This document shows positions 24,683-31,665 of a stretch of DNA of 39,395 bases, piece after piece. The notes under the pieces are model-generated. The model was not told where the DNA came from and made no database searches. It worked only from the letters and a program-made list of their open reading frames with translations. Origin of the DNA: HRBIN15 sp039630445 (GTDB lineage: Bacteria > Armatimonadota > Fimbriimonadia > Fimbriimonadales > GBS-DC). The translations under genes were made by a program, and so were the position numbers. The stretch's first letter is position 1, and each line of letters starts with the position of its first letter. The stretch spans positions 1 to 39,395 of the forward strand of contig JBCNVA010000013.1 of NCBI GenBank assembly GCA_039630445.1, in the 5' to 3' direction.

Positions 24683-24758
24683 ACGCCGACTCGAACTTGA
24701 AGATGAACTCTTCAAGGGCGAGTACCGGCGCGTCAACCGCTTGCTGGCAGGCAGATAA
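24561..24758 (+). CDS. rpmI: 50S ribosomal protein L35
   Basis: A 65-residue basic protein with the family start MPKMKTSKTAAKRFKRTATG and the HLFLSKS block. ATG 24561 has GAGGGAGG about 9 nt upstream; a slightly longer in-frame start at 24540 is not supported. The first 122 nt overlap the 3' end of infC in another frame, so ribosomes finishing infC pass through rpmI. The infC-rpmI-rplT order is standard. Confidence 0.97.
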   Translation: MPKMKTSKTAAKRFKRTATGKLMHKKAGNSHLFLSKSPARKRRLELEDELFKGEYRRVNRLLAGR

Positions 24759-24766
24759 AGGGAGCC

Positions 24767-24781
24767 TGGGCATCCTGCCCA
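24767..24781. repeat. Hairpin TGGGCA-TCC-TGCCCA between rpmI and rplT
   Basis: A 6-bp perfect stem with a 3-nt loop, followed by a second TTGGGCA that could pair alternatively with the descending arm. It lies in the 72-nt rpmI-rplT gap. It could serve rplT regulation, or it could be a copy of the short palindrome also seen at 10688 and 38162. Confidence 0.4.
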
Positions 24782-24830
24782 TCTTGGGCAAGCCACCAAC
24801 GCTTCACTAAAACGGCGAAGGAGGATTAGC

Positions 24831-25181
24831 ATGCGCGTCAAGGGTGGAGTCGTTACCCGAAGAAGGCACAAAAAGATTCTGCGACTGGCAAAGGGCTATT
24901 ACAGCGCGAAACGGAAGCTGTTCCGCAAGGCGCACGAGCAGGTGATGAAGTCCCTGCTCTATGCCTATCGCGATCGCCGGCAGCGCAAGCGCGATTTTCG
25001 GCGGCTCTGGATCACACGCCTGAACGCTGCCTGCCGTGCGCACGGCGTCCGCTATCACGAGTTCATTCATGCGCTGAGCGAGCGGGGCATCGCCCTCAAC
25101 CGCAAAATGCTTGCCGAGATGGCTATCCGCGACCCCGACGCCTTCGCCCTGCTCGTTCGAACCGTCGTTAGCTCCTCCTGA
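24831..25181 (+). CDS. rplT: 50S ribosomal protein L20
   Basis: A 116-residue protein with the typical basic N-terminal extension (MRVKGGVVTRRRHKKILRLAKGYY) and the globular C-terminal domain (RLNAACRAHGVRYHEFIHAL, LNRKMLAEMA). AAGGAGG lies 6-7 nt before ATG. L20 is an early 50S assembly protein and, in E. coli, a repressor of its own operon. Confidence 0.97.
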   Translation: MRVKGGVVTRRRHKKILRLAKGYYSAKRKLFRKAHEQVMKSLLYAYRDRRQRKRDFRRLWITRLNAACRAHGVRYHEFIHALSERGIALNRKMLAEMAIRDPDAFALLVRTVVSSS

Positions 25182-25253
25182 GCCAACACGAAGTGGCGAG
25201 TTCCCCCTTAGAAAAAGGGAACCTGCGGGAGGGGGTTCAAGCAATCCCGATCG

Positions 25254-26258
25254 ATGGAGACCATTCAGCAGCTGCTGGAACAGGCGCAGGCAGAGATCGA
25301 GCGATGTGGCTCCACTGCGGAACTGGACGCGGTGGAGCTGCGCTATCTTGGCAAGAAGGGAGCGGTCGGCACGCTGCTGCGCCAGATTGGCACTCTACCA
25401 CCCGAACAGCGCCCCGCCTTCGGGCAAGCGGTCAATCAGGCGCGAGAGCAGATCGAGCAGTGGCTGGACACCCGCCGTGCCCTGCTGGAACGCGCCGAAC
25501 TGGAACAGCGACTGCAAGCCGAACGCCTCGATATCACCCTGCCCGGCATCCCCGTCCGCCCCGCCCGCTTGCATCCGCTAACCCTCACCATGCGGCGGGT
25601 CAAAGCAGCCCTGATGGGGCTGGGCTTCGAATTCGTGGAAGGTCCTGAACTGGAGCATTTCCGCTACAACTTCGGCGCGCTCAACTACCCCGAAGACCAT
25701 CCCGCGATGGACGCACAGAACTCGTTCCATGTGGGCGACGGCTGGCTGATGCGCACGCAGACCACCGCCATCCAGGGACGCATCTTTGAACAGGTGCAAC
25801 GCGGGGAACGCACGCTGCCCCTGCGCATCGCCATCATCGGACGCTGCTTCCGCTACGAGAATGTGGACGCCACCCATTCCCACACTTTCCATCAGGTGGA
25901 CGCCTTCATGGTGGATGAAGGGGTCAGCATGGCGCACCTGAAGGGCACGCTCACCCAGTTCGCCCGCATGATGTTCGGACCGGAGGTGCGCGTGCGCTTC
26001 CGACCCGACTATTTCCCCTTCGTGGAGCCGGGCGTGGACTTCGCCATCTCGTGGAAGGGCGGCTGGCTGGAGCTGGGCGGCGCAGGGCTGATTCATCCCA
26101 ACATCCTGGAGCATTACGGCATCGACACGGAGCGCTATTCCGGCTTCGCCTTCGGACTGGGCATCGAACGCATCCCGATGCTCCAGTACGGCATCGACGA
26201 TTTGCGCCTCTTTCTGGAAAACGACATGCGGTTCCTGGCGCAGTTCCCGCTGCTCTAA
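25254..26258 (+). CDS. pheS: Phenylalanine-tRNA ligase alpha subunit
   Basis: The catalytic alpha subunit of the alpha2beta2 synthetase that charges tRNA-Phe. The 334-residue protein has an N-terminal coiled coil (1-85) and class II motifs: motif 2 around GRCFRYENVDATHSHTFHQVD and motif 3 in SGFAFGLGIERIPMLQYGIDDLR. WLELGGAGLIHPNIL lies between them. It follows rplT by 72 nt as in many bacteria. pheT, which normally follows, is absent here; the next 823 bp contain no gene. A weak GGAGGGGG lies about 20 nt upstream of the ATG. Confidence 0.96.
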   Translation: METIQQLLEQAQAEIERCGSTAELDAVELRYLGKKGAVGTLLRQIGTLPPEQRPAFGQAVNQAREQIEQWLDTRRALLERAELEQRLQAERLDITLPGIPVRPARLHPLTLTMRRVKAALMGLGFEFVEGPELEHFRYNFGALNYPEDHPAMDAQNSFHVGDGWLMRTQTTAIQGRIFEQVQRGERTLPLRIAIIGRCFRYENVDATHSHTFHQVDAFMVDEGVSMAHLKGTLTQFARMMFGPEVRVRFRPDYFPFVEPGVDFAISWKGGWLELGGAGLIHPNILEHYGIDTERYSGFAFGLGIERIPMLQYGIDDLRLFLENDMRFLAQFPLL

Positions 26259-26537
26259 TTCAGCAACCTGCCACCCCGCGAACGGGGAGTTTCCTCACTT
26301 CGCTCGGAATGACAAAAATGGCTGTCACCCCAATACTCATTGTCACCCCGAACGCAGCGAGGGGTCTCAGATTCCTTGTATAACCCAACTTGCCACCTAT
26401 CTGAGATTCCTCGCCTTCGGCTCGGAATGACAAGTTCCCTGCCGCGTAAAAAGCCTTGTCATTCCGAGCGGAGCGTTGTCATTCCGAGCGAAGCGAGGAA
26501 CCTCACCTGCTCAAAGGCAACAGGTAGCAACTTGGGT
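26259..26537. repeat. Cluster of CATTCCGAG-type interspersed repeats
   Basis: At least five partial copies, in both orientations, of a repeat with core GTCATTCCGAGCGAAGCGAGGAA: about 26291-26313 (-), 26339-26372 (+, CACCCC variant), 26404-26431 (-), 26461-26475 (+, truncated) and 26478-26500 (+). A CCCCG-CGAA-CGGGG hairpin is at 26274-26287, just after pheS. No coding sequence is visible. The repeat resembles extragenic palindromic repeats seen in many environmental genomes. Confidence 0.75.
26380..26431 (-). repeat. 52-bp inverted repeat, left copy
   Basis: Starts ATAACCCAACTTGCCACC and ends GGCTCGGAATGAC. Its reverse complement recurs at 27024-27075 with 51 of 52 positions equal (A/C difference at one site). 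The pair encloses 592 bp with the IS110 remnant. Confidence 0.85.
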
Positions 26538-26833
26538 TTGTATAATATATAGCGTGGCGTCCGAAGGGCAGAGGCACTCGGCGAGATCCCTGGAACACCA
26601 AGCCCGTAGCGAGAACCAAACCCTGACCCGCTGAAACAGACCAAACAGAACCGTAGACCACCAAGCCCGAATCACAAGCACGGGCGCTCAGCCCGCCTCA
26701 GCATACCCGAAGGAGGGACAACAAGGCAACAGACGATCTTTGTCGGGATCGACCTAAGCCAAGCGACGATGACCGTCGCGTGGTATCAAGACAGTGCTGG
26801 GCATCGGACGCTGGGGTGCGTTGCCACTGATGG
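26538..26833 (+). mobile_element. IS110-family element remnant (left end only)
   Basis: A noncoding leader of about 170-185 nt (from the TATAAT at 26541-26546 to the ribosome site AGGAGGG at 26711-26717) precedes the first about 37 codons of an IS110-type transposase. In intact IS110 elements this left noncoding part encodes the bridge RNA, so the leader may be a fossil bridge-RNA region. It contains an 11-bp direct repeat CACCAAGCCCG (26596-26606 and 26659-26669). No right end is recognisable. Confidence 0.55.
26724..26833 (+). pseudogene. IS110-family transposase fragment
   Basis: In the frame of 26724 the text reads QQTIFVGIDLSQATMTVAWY, which matches the N-terminal DEDD-type motif (FVGIDVSK...V) of IS110 transposases, with the first catalytic aspartate in GID. 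An AGGAGGG site lies 6 nt before codon 26724. That codon is AGG, so the original ATG may have been lost by one substitution. Similarity fades after about residue 37, and the remaining about 300 residues are missing. Not functional. Confidence 0.6.
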
Positions 26834-27007
26834 TGGGGGCAAGGAGCCTGGTGTGGCTGCGGGGAGGCGTTTGTGCGGGGTGGTGGGTTGGCGTCTGTGG
26901 TGCAGCAGGTGGGGTGGTGTTTGGGGCTGGGGGACGGCGTGTGGCGGGCGTTGGGGTTGGTAGCGTTGCGTGTGGTAGGGGTGTTGGCGCGGTATCGGGC
27001 GGTGTAG
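26831..27007 (+). other. G/T-skewed segment with coding-like third-position bias
   Basis: This stretch is extremely rich in G and T on the plus strand. In the frame that ends at TAG 27005-27007, almost every codon ends in G or T, and it reads LASVVQQVGWCLGLGDGVW then RALGLVALRVVGVLARYRAV. This looks like the end of a gene from a different source, but I do not recognise a family. No start codon or ribosome site belongs to it. Confidence 0.35.
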
Positions 27008-27023
27008 AGGGGTTTGGTGGCGC

Positions 27024-27075
27024 GTCATTCCGAGCCGAAGGCGAGGAAGCTCAGATAGGTGGCAAGTTGGGTTAT
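27024..27075 (+). repeat. 52-bp inverted repeat, right copy
   Basis: Partner of 26380-26431 (51/52). It ends 7 bp before the stop codon of the tolB-like gene. A diverged direct copy of the same repeat runs from about 26478 to 26546. Confidence 0.85.
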
Positions 27076-27081
27076 TATATC

Positions 27082-28095
27082 CTAATCCACAAAGTCAGCG
27101 ATAAAGATATTCGTCTCGCCAGGCACTTTGGCGTTGCGGTTGGATGACCAGACCAGCTTTTTGCCGTCCCGTGAGAACATCGGGAAACCATCGAATTCAG
27201 GCGTATAGGTGATGCGCTGAAGTCCTGTGCCATCTAAATTGATCAGGAACAGGTCGAACTCGCGTCCGCGCGGGTCATGATGGTTGGACGAGAAAATTAT
27301 CTGCCTGTTGCCTGGGCGCATGAAGGGCGCAAAGTTCGCGCCGCCCAGCCGACTCACCTGCCACTTGCGCTTGCCATCGGCTGTCATGACCCACAGCTCC
27401 AGCTTGCTGGGGCGCACCAAGCGCAACTTGAGCAGACGCTGAAACTCCTCGATCTCCTCTTTGGTCTTGGGGTGATAGGCGCGATAGACGATATATTTGC
27501 CATCCCACGAGTAGAACGGACCCCCGTTGTAGCCGATCTCGTCGGTGAGCCGTTTGAACTGGCGGGTGCGCAGGTTATATTCGCACAGGTCGATGTTGCC
27601 ATAGCGCGTGGTGGTGAATAGGATCCGATCACCTTTCGGATGGAAGGAGCCTTCGGCGTTATAGGCGTCATCATCTGTGATGGCGACACGATTACTGCCG
27701 TCCGCATCCGCGATATAAAGCCGATAGGGGAACAGCCCCCACACATAGCCTTGCGAGCGGTCAGGCGGGGGCGGTGGCTCGTCACCCATCCAGTCGGTAG
27801 AGCTGTAGAGAATCTTTTTGCCATCGGGTGACCAGAAGCCACATGTGCAACGCCCTTTGCCTGTGGAGACGAGTCGCAGGTCGCTGCCATCGATGTTCAT
27901 CGTGAATATCTGGTCGGCTTGGAAGGGCGGGCGCTTGCTTTGAAAGATGAGCTTCTTGCCATCGAAGGAGAAGTAGGCTTCGGCATTCTCGCCGCCGAAG
28001 GTCAACTGCCGAATGTTGCGCAGATGGGTCTCGCGCGGGTCATGCAACGCACTTCCCGCTTGCACCGCTTGCGGAATCGGAATGCCACACATCAT
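27082..28095 (-). CDS. TolB-like beta-propeller (PD40/WD40-like) protein
   Basis: A 337-residue protein made of TolB-type blades: FSFDGKKLIFQSKR, FWSPDGKKILYSS, FHPKGDRILFTTTR, YSWDGKYIVYRA, MRPGNRQIIFSSN, FSRDGKKLVWSSN. The blade motif is xSPDGxxIxFxS. Such proteins are usually periplasmic. The start is uncertain. ATG 28095 lies 7 nt after a TATACT box (leaderless), giving MMCGIPIPQAVQAG. A GTG at 28182 would add 29 residues and create a fuller signal-peptide-like N-terminus (hydrophobic VILLGMMCGIPIPQAVQA), but has no ribosome site and lies upstream of the promoter. The function is likely scaffold or sensor; no Tol genes are near. Confidence 0.75.
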   Translation of the reverse strand: MMCGIPIPQAVQAGSALHDPRETHLRNIRQLTFGGENAEAYFSFDGKKLIFQSKRPPFQADQIFTMNIDGSDLRLVSTGKGRCTCGFWSPDGKKILYSSTDWMGDEPPPPPDRSQGYVWGLFPYRLYIADADGSNRVAITDDDAYNAEGSFHPKGDRILFTTTRYGNIDLCEYNLRTRQFKRLTDEIGYNGGPFYSWDGKYIVYRAYHPKTKEEIEEFQRLLKLRLVRPSKLELWVMTADGKRKWQVSRLGGANFAPFMRPGNRQIIFSSNHHDPRGREFDLFLINLDGTGLQRITYTPEFDGFPMFSRDGKKLVWSSNRNAKVPGETNIFIADFVD

Positions 28096-28102
28096 GCCTA
28101 AA

Positions 28103-28108
28103 AGTATA
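28103..28108 (-). promoter_or_regulatory. -10 box of the tolB-like gene, leaderless
   Basis: TATACT on the minus strand ends 7 nt before ATG 28095. No clear -35 and no ribosome site. Confidence 0.5.
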
Positions 28109-28259
28109 ACCTTTGCGCGAATCCTTTCGCTATCGCATCGGCGACGGCTTTTTGCGCGGGAGCGACGCGCAGGGTTTGGCACAAAAGTTGCTCGATGCTC
28201 TATTGCACGGTCTGTCGGTTTATGCGGCTTGTGTCCTGTGCACCTCCCTCCCTCTCATA

Positions 28260-28290
28260 GGAGCCTCGGTGCCCCTCCCGCCGAGGCTCC
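28260..28290 (-). terminator. Strong hairpin downstream of spoIID, possible terminator
   Basis: A perfect 10-bp stem GGAGCCTCGG/CCGAGGCTCC with an 11-nt loop. No U-tract follows on either strand, so it may act as a processing barrier or a Rho-assisted end. It is separated from the spoIID stop codon by the miniature element at 28329-28446. Confidence 0.45.
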
Positions 28291-28328
28291 CCCTTCTCGG
28301 AAATATTCGACGGAGGCATACCCGCTAA

Positions 28329-28446
28329 TACCAAATCACCATTTCAAGTGCCTTCATCGTCGGCGAGACGCCGACGCTACGAACACGCCCTGCGTAGCTT
28401 TGGCGTCCCCGCCGACGGCATCACAGTGTTTGCTCTGCTATTGGTA
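28329..28446 (+). mobile_element. Miniature inverted-repeat element, copy 1 (118 bp)
   Basis: Terminal inverted repeats TACCAA/TTGGTA, flanked on both sides by TAA (28326-28328 and 28447-28449), consistent with a 3-bp target duplication. The interior has two hairpins around GTCGGCG...CGCCGAC and a central CTACGAAC...CTGCGTAG part. It is very similar, in opposite orientation, to the copy at 29656-29772. It has no coding capacity. It supplies the stop codon of spoIID. Confidence 0.85.
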
Positions 28447-29820
28447 TAAGGGTGCAATCATCGTGCTTGGGTAGTATGCCTGCAGGATGGCGCGGTAATC
28501 CTGCCCGGCGAGGGCGCGTCCCTGAGCGCCCCACTGACATAGCCCCACGCCGTGCCCAGAGCCGCGCCCCGCGAGGCGCCAGCCGTTGCCGTCAGGTTCT
28601 ATTGTGAACAGCAGGCTTTTGAGGCGCGTTGCACCCAGTTGCTGGCGGAAGCGTGCGCCCGTTATCTCCAGTGTCGCGCGATCCCCCTCCAGCACCAGGC
28701 GCGCTACATGCCCGCTGATTGCCCGCTCCAGAATGCGCAACGCCTTCGGTCTGCCCACTTCGGGAAAGGCACGATGCAGCTCATCAGCCGAGAGGAATAG
28801 GCTCCAGCGCGGAGTTGGCGCCATATCGCAGTAGTAGCGTCCTGCTCGCTCATCCCAGTCCAGAACGCCCCGCAGCGGTTCTATGGCGACGGTGCCGATG
28901 CCTACCTGCTCGTTCGGCGCGGTGTGCCCACCGCAGTTGCCGCAATAGAGCGCCTCGACGACGCGCCCGTTGTGCCACAACACCTCCCCCGCCGTTGCTT
29001 CTACTGCTCGGTTCGTTGCAGGATGTTCCGCCTGCACACCCCCATAAAGCTGGCAGTGTTCAGTGTCGCAGAGGTCATAGCCCCTGTCCCGATGACGGTT
29101 CAGGCGTCGGAAGGTGAAGGAGCGCGCAGCGACCGCTTGCGCTTTGAGCGCCTCCGGATGGAAACGCGGCGGGATCTCGACAGGCAGCACTGCCTTGAGG
29201 TAGTCATCCAAGCGCACCCAATTGATGGTCAGCAGGATCGCCTCACCTCGCTGTGGTGAGGGGTTCAGCCGTTGCCACTCCATCGCGCCACGGAAAGATT
29301 TCAGGCGTGTGCGCTCCACACCTACCATGAGCAGCGCATCGCCGACTGGCTCTGCCCGCAGGCGTTGTCCCCTGATGCGAATGTTGTCCTTCTTTGGGGA
29401 GGTAGGTGCGGGCGAGTGGGCTACAGGCTCCGCAAGCAAGCCGCTGCCCTCCGCCACCACGCGCCAGAGCTGCTCCGACGACGATTCAGCAAGCGTGCGT
29501 CCCGTGTCGACATCGACCCAGCGGAATGCGCCGCCCCTCGATTGAACGAAAATCTCCCTGCCCATCGCCTGCCGTTCCAGCCCCACCCGAACGAGCCACT
29601 CCCGATCGCGTGGCGCAGCAAAACCTGAAGGATGGACATTCAACAGCAGTCCTAATACCAATTGGCAAAGCAAACGCTGTGCTATCGTCGGCGAGACGCC
29701 GACACTACGCAGGCGCGTTCGTAGCGTCGGCGTCCCCGCCGACGATGACAGCACTTGAAAGGGCGATTGGTATAAGGCGAGAGCTGCATAGATTGCTAAA
29801 CCCAGTTGCACCACAGGCAT
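28438..29820 (-). CDS. SpoIID/LytB-domain protein with a transposon-interrupted signal peptide
   Basis: A 460-residue exported protein of the SpoIID/LytB family (SpoIID is a lytic transglycosylase acting on denuded peptidoglycan; LytB-type members modify amidases). The family block PVEIPPRFHPEALKAQAVAARSFT is at about 217-240, with CNCGGHT and GRGSGHGVGLCQWGAQGRA further on. The N-terminus is abnormal. Codons 17-55 come from a miniature element and codon 56 from its target duplication. Removing 40 codons restores a normal signal peptide (MPVVQLGLAIYAALAL then GLLLNVHPSGFA, cleavage before APRD). The last codons (LYQ-stop) lie in the second element copy. It is 10 nt behind glmS, so it is in its operon. 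Export of the present form is uncertain; a TTG within the element end could restart translation. Confidence 0.88.
   Translation of the reverse strand: MPVVQLGLAIYAALALYQSPFQVLSSSAGTPTLRTRLRSVGVSPTIAQRLLCQLVLGLLLNVHPSGFAAPRDREWLVRVGLERQAMGREIFVQSRGGAFRWVDVDTGRTLAESSSEQLWRVVAEGSGLLAEPVAHSPAPTSPKKDNIRIRGQRLRAEPVGDALLMVGVERTRLKSFRGAMEWQRLNPSPQRGEAILLTINWVRLDDYLKAVLPVEIPPRFHPEALKAQAVAARSFTFRRLNRHRDRGYDLCDTEHCQLYGGVQAEHPATNRAVEATAGEVLWHNGRVVEALYCGNCGGHTAPNEQVGIGTVAIEPLRGVLDWDERAGRYYCDMAPTPRWSLFLSADELHRAFPEVGRPKALRILERAISGHVARLVLEGDRATLEITGARFRQQLGATRLKSLLFTIEPDGNGWRLAGRGSGHGVGLCQWGAQGRALAGQDYRAILQAYYPSTMIAPLYQ
29656..29772 (-). mobile_element. Miniature inverted-repeat element, copy 2 (117 bp), inside spoIID
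   Basis: Same element as at 28329-28446, inverted. TACCAA/TTGGTA ends and TAA duplications at 29653-29655 and 29773-29775. 117 bp plus 3 bp of duplication is 120 bp, so the spoIID reading frame stays open through it. Ends and target preference (TNA, 3 bp) would fit an IS5-group transposase acting in trans (inference). Confidence 0.88.
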
Positions 29821-29830
29821 AGAGATGACC

Positions 29831-31663
29831 TTATTCCACCGTCACACTTTTGGCGAGGTTGCGCGGTTGGTCAATCTCGCAGCCGCGTAGTCGCGCCACA
29901 TGGTAGGCAAAGAGCTGCAGCACGGGGATTGTGACCAGTGGCGAGAGTTCCTCTAATTGTGGGCGCGGCACAAAGAGGGTGTAGTCTGCCGCCTGAGGCA
30001 GCAAGGTTTCGCCCTCGCAGGTGACGAGCAGCACCGTGCCCTGACGCGCCTTGATCTCCTTCATGTTGCCTAAGATTTTTTCGCGGGTGCGCTCCTGCGT
30101 GGCGATGAACACAGCGACCACGCCCGGTTCCACCAGCGCCAGCGGTCCGTGCTTCATCTCGCCGGCGGGGCACTCCTGCGTGGGCACATAGGCAATCTCC
30201 TTGATTTTGAGCGCGCCTTCCATCGCGACGGAGGCATCGATACCGCGCCCCAGATAGAACGCCAACGGCATCTGGTAGAGCTGTTCGGCGATCTGGCGAA
30301 TTTGTGGCTCGGTTTCAAGGCTTCGGGCAATCAACGAGGGCATCTGCATCAGCCCCTTAACCCCCTCCGTGTAGGTCTGCATCGGTAGCGTGCCGTTGAT
30401 GGCTGAGAGATACAAGCCGAGCAGGTAGAGTAGGGCGACCTGCGTGCTGTAGGCTTTGGTGGAGGCAACGGAGATTTCGGGACCCGCCTGCGTATACAGC
30501 ACATGGTCGCACTCGCGCGCGATGCTGCTGCCGACCACATTCACGATGCCGAGCGTGGTGTAGCCCGCTTCACGGCAGAGGCGCAGTGCAGCGAGCGTGT
30601 CCGCCGTCTCGCCCGATTGGCTAATGAAAATCGCCAGCGTATTTGGCTGCAGGATAGGGTCGCCGTAGCGAAACTCGGAGGAGTAGTAGACCTCCACGGG
30701 GCGGCGCAGCCAGCGCTCTAGCACATGCTTGCCGATTAGCCCCGCGTGATACGCTGTGCCGCACGCCACAATCAGTATCCGGCGGAACTTCTGCCAGTCC
30801 TCCACATCGAGTTTGAGTTCGGGGAACTGGATGCCGCCGTTGGGCTTGAGCCTGCCGCGCAGCGTATCGCGCACCGCTTCGGGCTGCTCCAGGATCTCTT
30901 TGATCATAAAATGTTCGTGCCCGCCCTTCTCGGCGGCTTCCGCAGACCAGTCGATCTGCACGGGCGGTCGCTCAACGGGCGAGCCATCTAAGCGGAACAG
31001 GCGTACGGCATCGCGCGTCACCACGCCCAGGTCGCCGTTTTCCAGCAGAATCACGCGCCGTGTGTAGGGCAGCAGGGCAGGGATGTCGGAGGCGATGAAG
31101 TTCTCGCCTTCGCCCAGTCCGATCACGAGGGGCGAGTCGTGCCGCGCGACGACCACGCGGTCAGGATAGTTGGCAAACAGCACGGCGATTGCATAGGAGC
31201 CACGCACGGGCAACAGGGCGCGCCGCACCGCCTCCTCTGGCGTTTCGCACAGGGGCAACTGCTCCTCAATTAGGTGTGCCAGCACCTCGGTGTCGGTCTC
31301 GGAGCTGAAGCGATGTCCCCGTACGCTCAGTTCCTGGCGCAGCTCCAGATAGTTCTCGATGATGCCGTTATGCACGACCGCCACGCGCCCATGCTCGTCG
31401 GTGTGGGGATGGGCGTTCGGGTCATTAGGGATGCCGTGTGTCGCCCAGCGGGTGTGGGAGACCGCCAGCCCGTGCGCCTCCACGCCGTTCAGCATCTCGC
31501 TCAGCTGCTGGATTTTGCCCGCGCGTTTCATCACCTGCAGGCGATTGCCGCTCCAGAAGGCAACGCCTGCCGAGTCATAGCCACGATACTCTAGGCGTTT
31601 TAGCGTATCCAGGGCGACCTCCAGCGGCGGTCGCGAACCAATATAACCTGTGATCCCACACAT
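29831..31663 (-). CDS. glmS: Glutamine-fructose-6-phosphate aminotransferase (isomerizing)
   Basis: Makes glucosamine 6-phosphate from fructose 6-phosphate and glutamine, the first step to UDP-GlcNAc for peptidoglycan and lipopolysaccharide. The 610-residue protein begins MCGITGYIG with the N-terminal nucleophile Cys2 of the glutaminase domain (1-230; HTRWATHG, HNGIIENY). Two SIS isomerase domains follow (about 285-600; SQSGETADT, SVASTKAYSTQ, ending NLAKSVTVE). ATG 31663 is 2 nt past the rplI stop; GTGAGGA within the rplI end can serve as ribosome site. There is no room for a glmS ribozyme upstream. Confidence 0.97.
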   Translation of the reverse strand: MCGITGYIGSRPPLEVALDTLKRLEYRGYDSAGVAFWSGNRLQVMKRAGKIQQLSEMLNGVEAHGLAVSHTRWATHGIPNDPNAHPHTDEHGRVAVVHNGIIENYLELRQELSVRGHRFSSETDTEVLAHLIEEQLPLCETPEEAVRRALLPVRGSYAIAVLFANYPDRVVVARHDSPLVIGLGEGENFIASDIPALLPYTRRVILLENGDLGVVTRDAVRLFRLDGSPVERPPVQIDWSAEAAEKGGHEHFMIKEILEQPEAVRDTLRGRLKPNGGIQFPELKLDVEDWQKFRRILIVACGTAYHAGLIGKHVLERWLRRPVEVYYSSEFRYGDPILQPNTLAIFISQSGETADTLAALRLCREAGYTTLGIVNVVGSSIARECDHVLYTQAGPEISVASTKAYSTQVALLYLLGLYLSAINGTLPMQTYTEGVKGLMQMPSLIARSLETEPQIRQIAEQLYQMPLAFYLGRGIDASVAMEGALKIKEIAYVPTQECPAGEMKHGPLALVEPGVVAVFIATQERTREKILGNMKEIKARQGTVLLVTCEGETLLPQAADYTLFVPRPQLEELSPLVTIPVLQLFAYHVARLRGCEIDQPRNLAKSVTVE

Positions 31664-31665
31664 AA

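Noticed and set aside
25182..25253. T-box or attenuator before pheS
   Set aside because: The 72-nt gap has only a short GTTCCC/GGGAAC hairpin followed by a GGAGGGGG stretch; no T-box sequence or U-tract.
26786..27028. Minus-strand frame rich in His, Pro and Gln
   Set aside because: It is the antisense of the G/T-skewed segment; the odd composition follows from the skew, and no start signal exists.
28329..29772. spoIID plus the two miniature elements as a composite transposon
   Set aside because: Each copy has its own TAA duplication, which fits two independent insertions better than one composite insertion.
31664..31665. glmS ribozyme or riboswitch
   Set aside because: glmS starts 2 nt after the rplI stop, so there is no untranslated leader to hold one.
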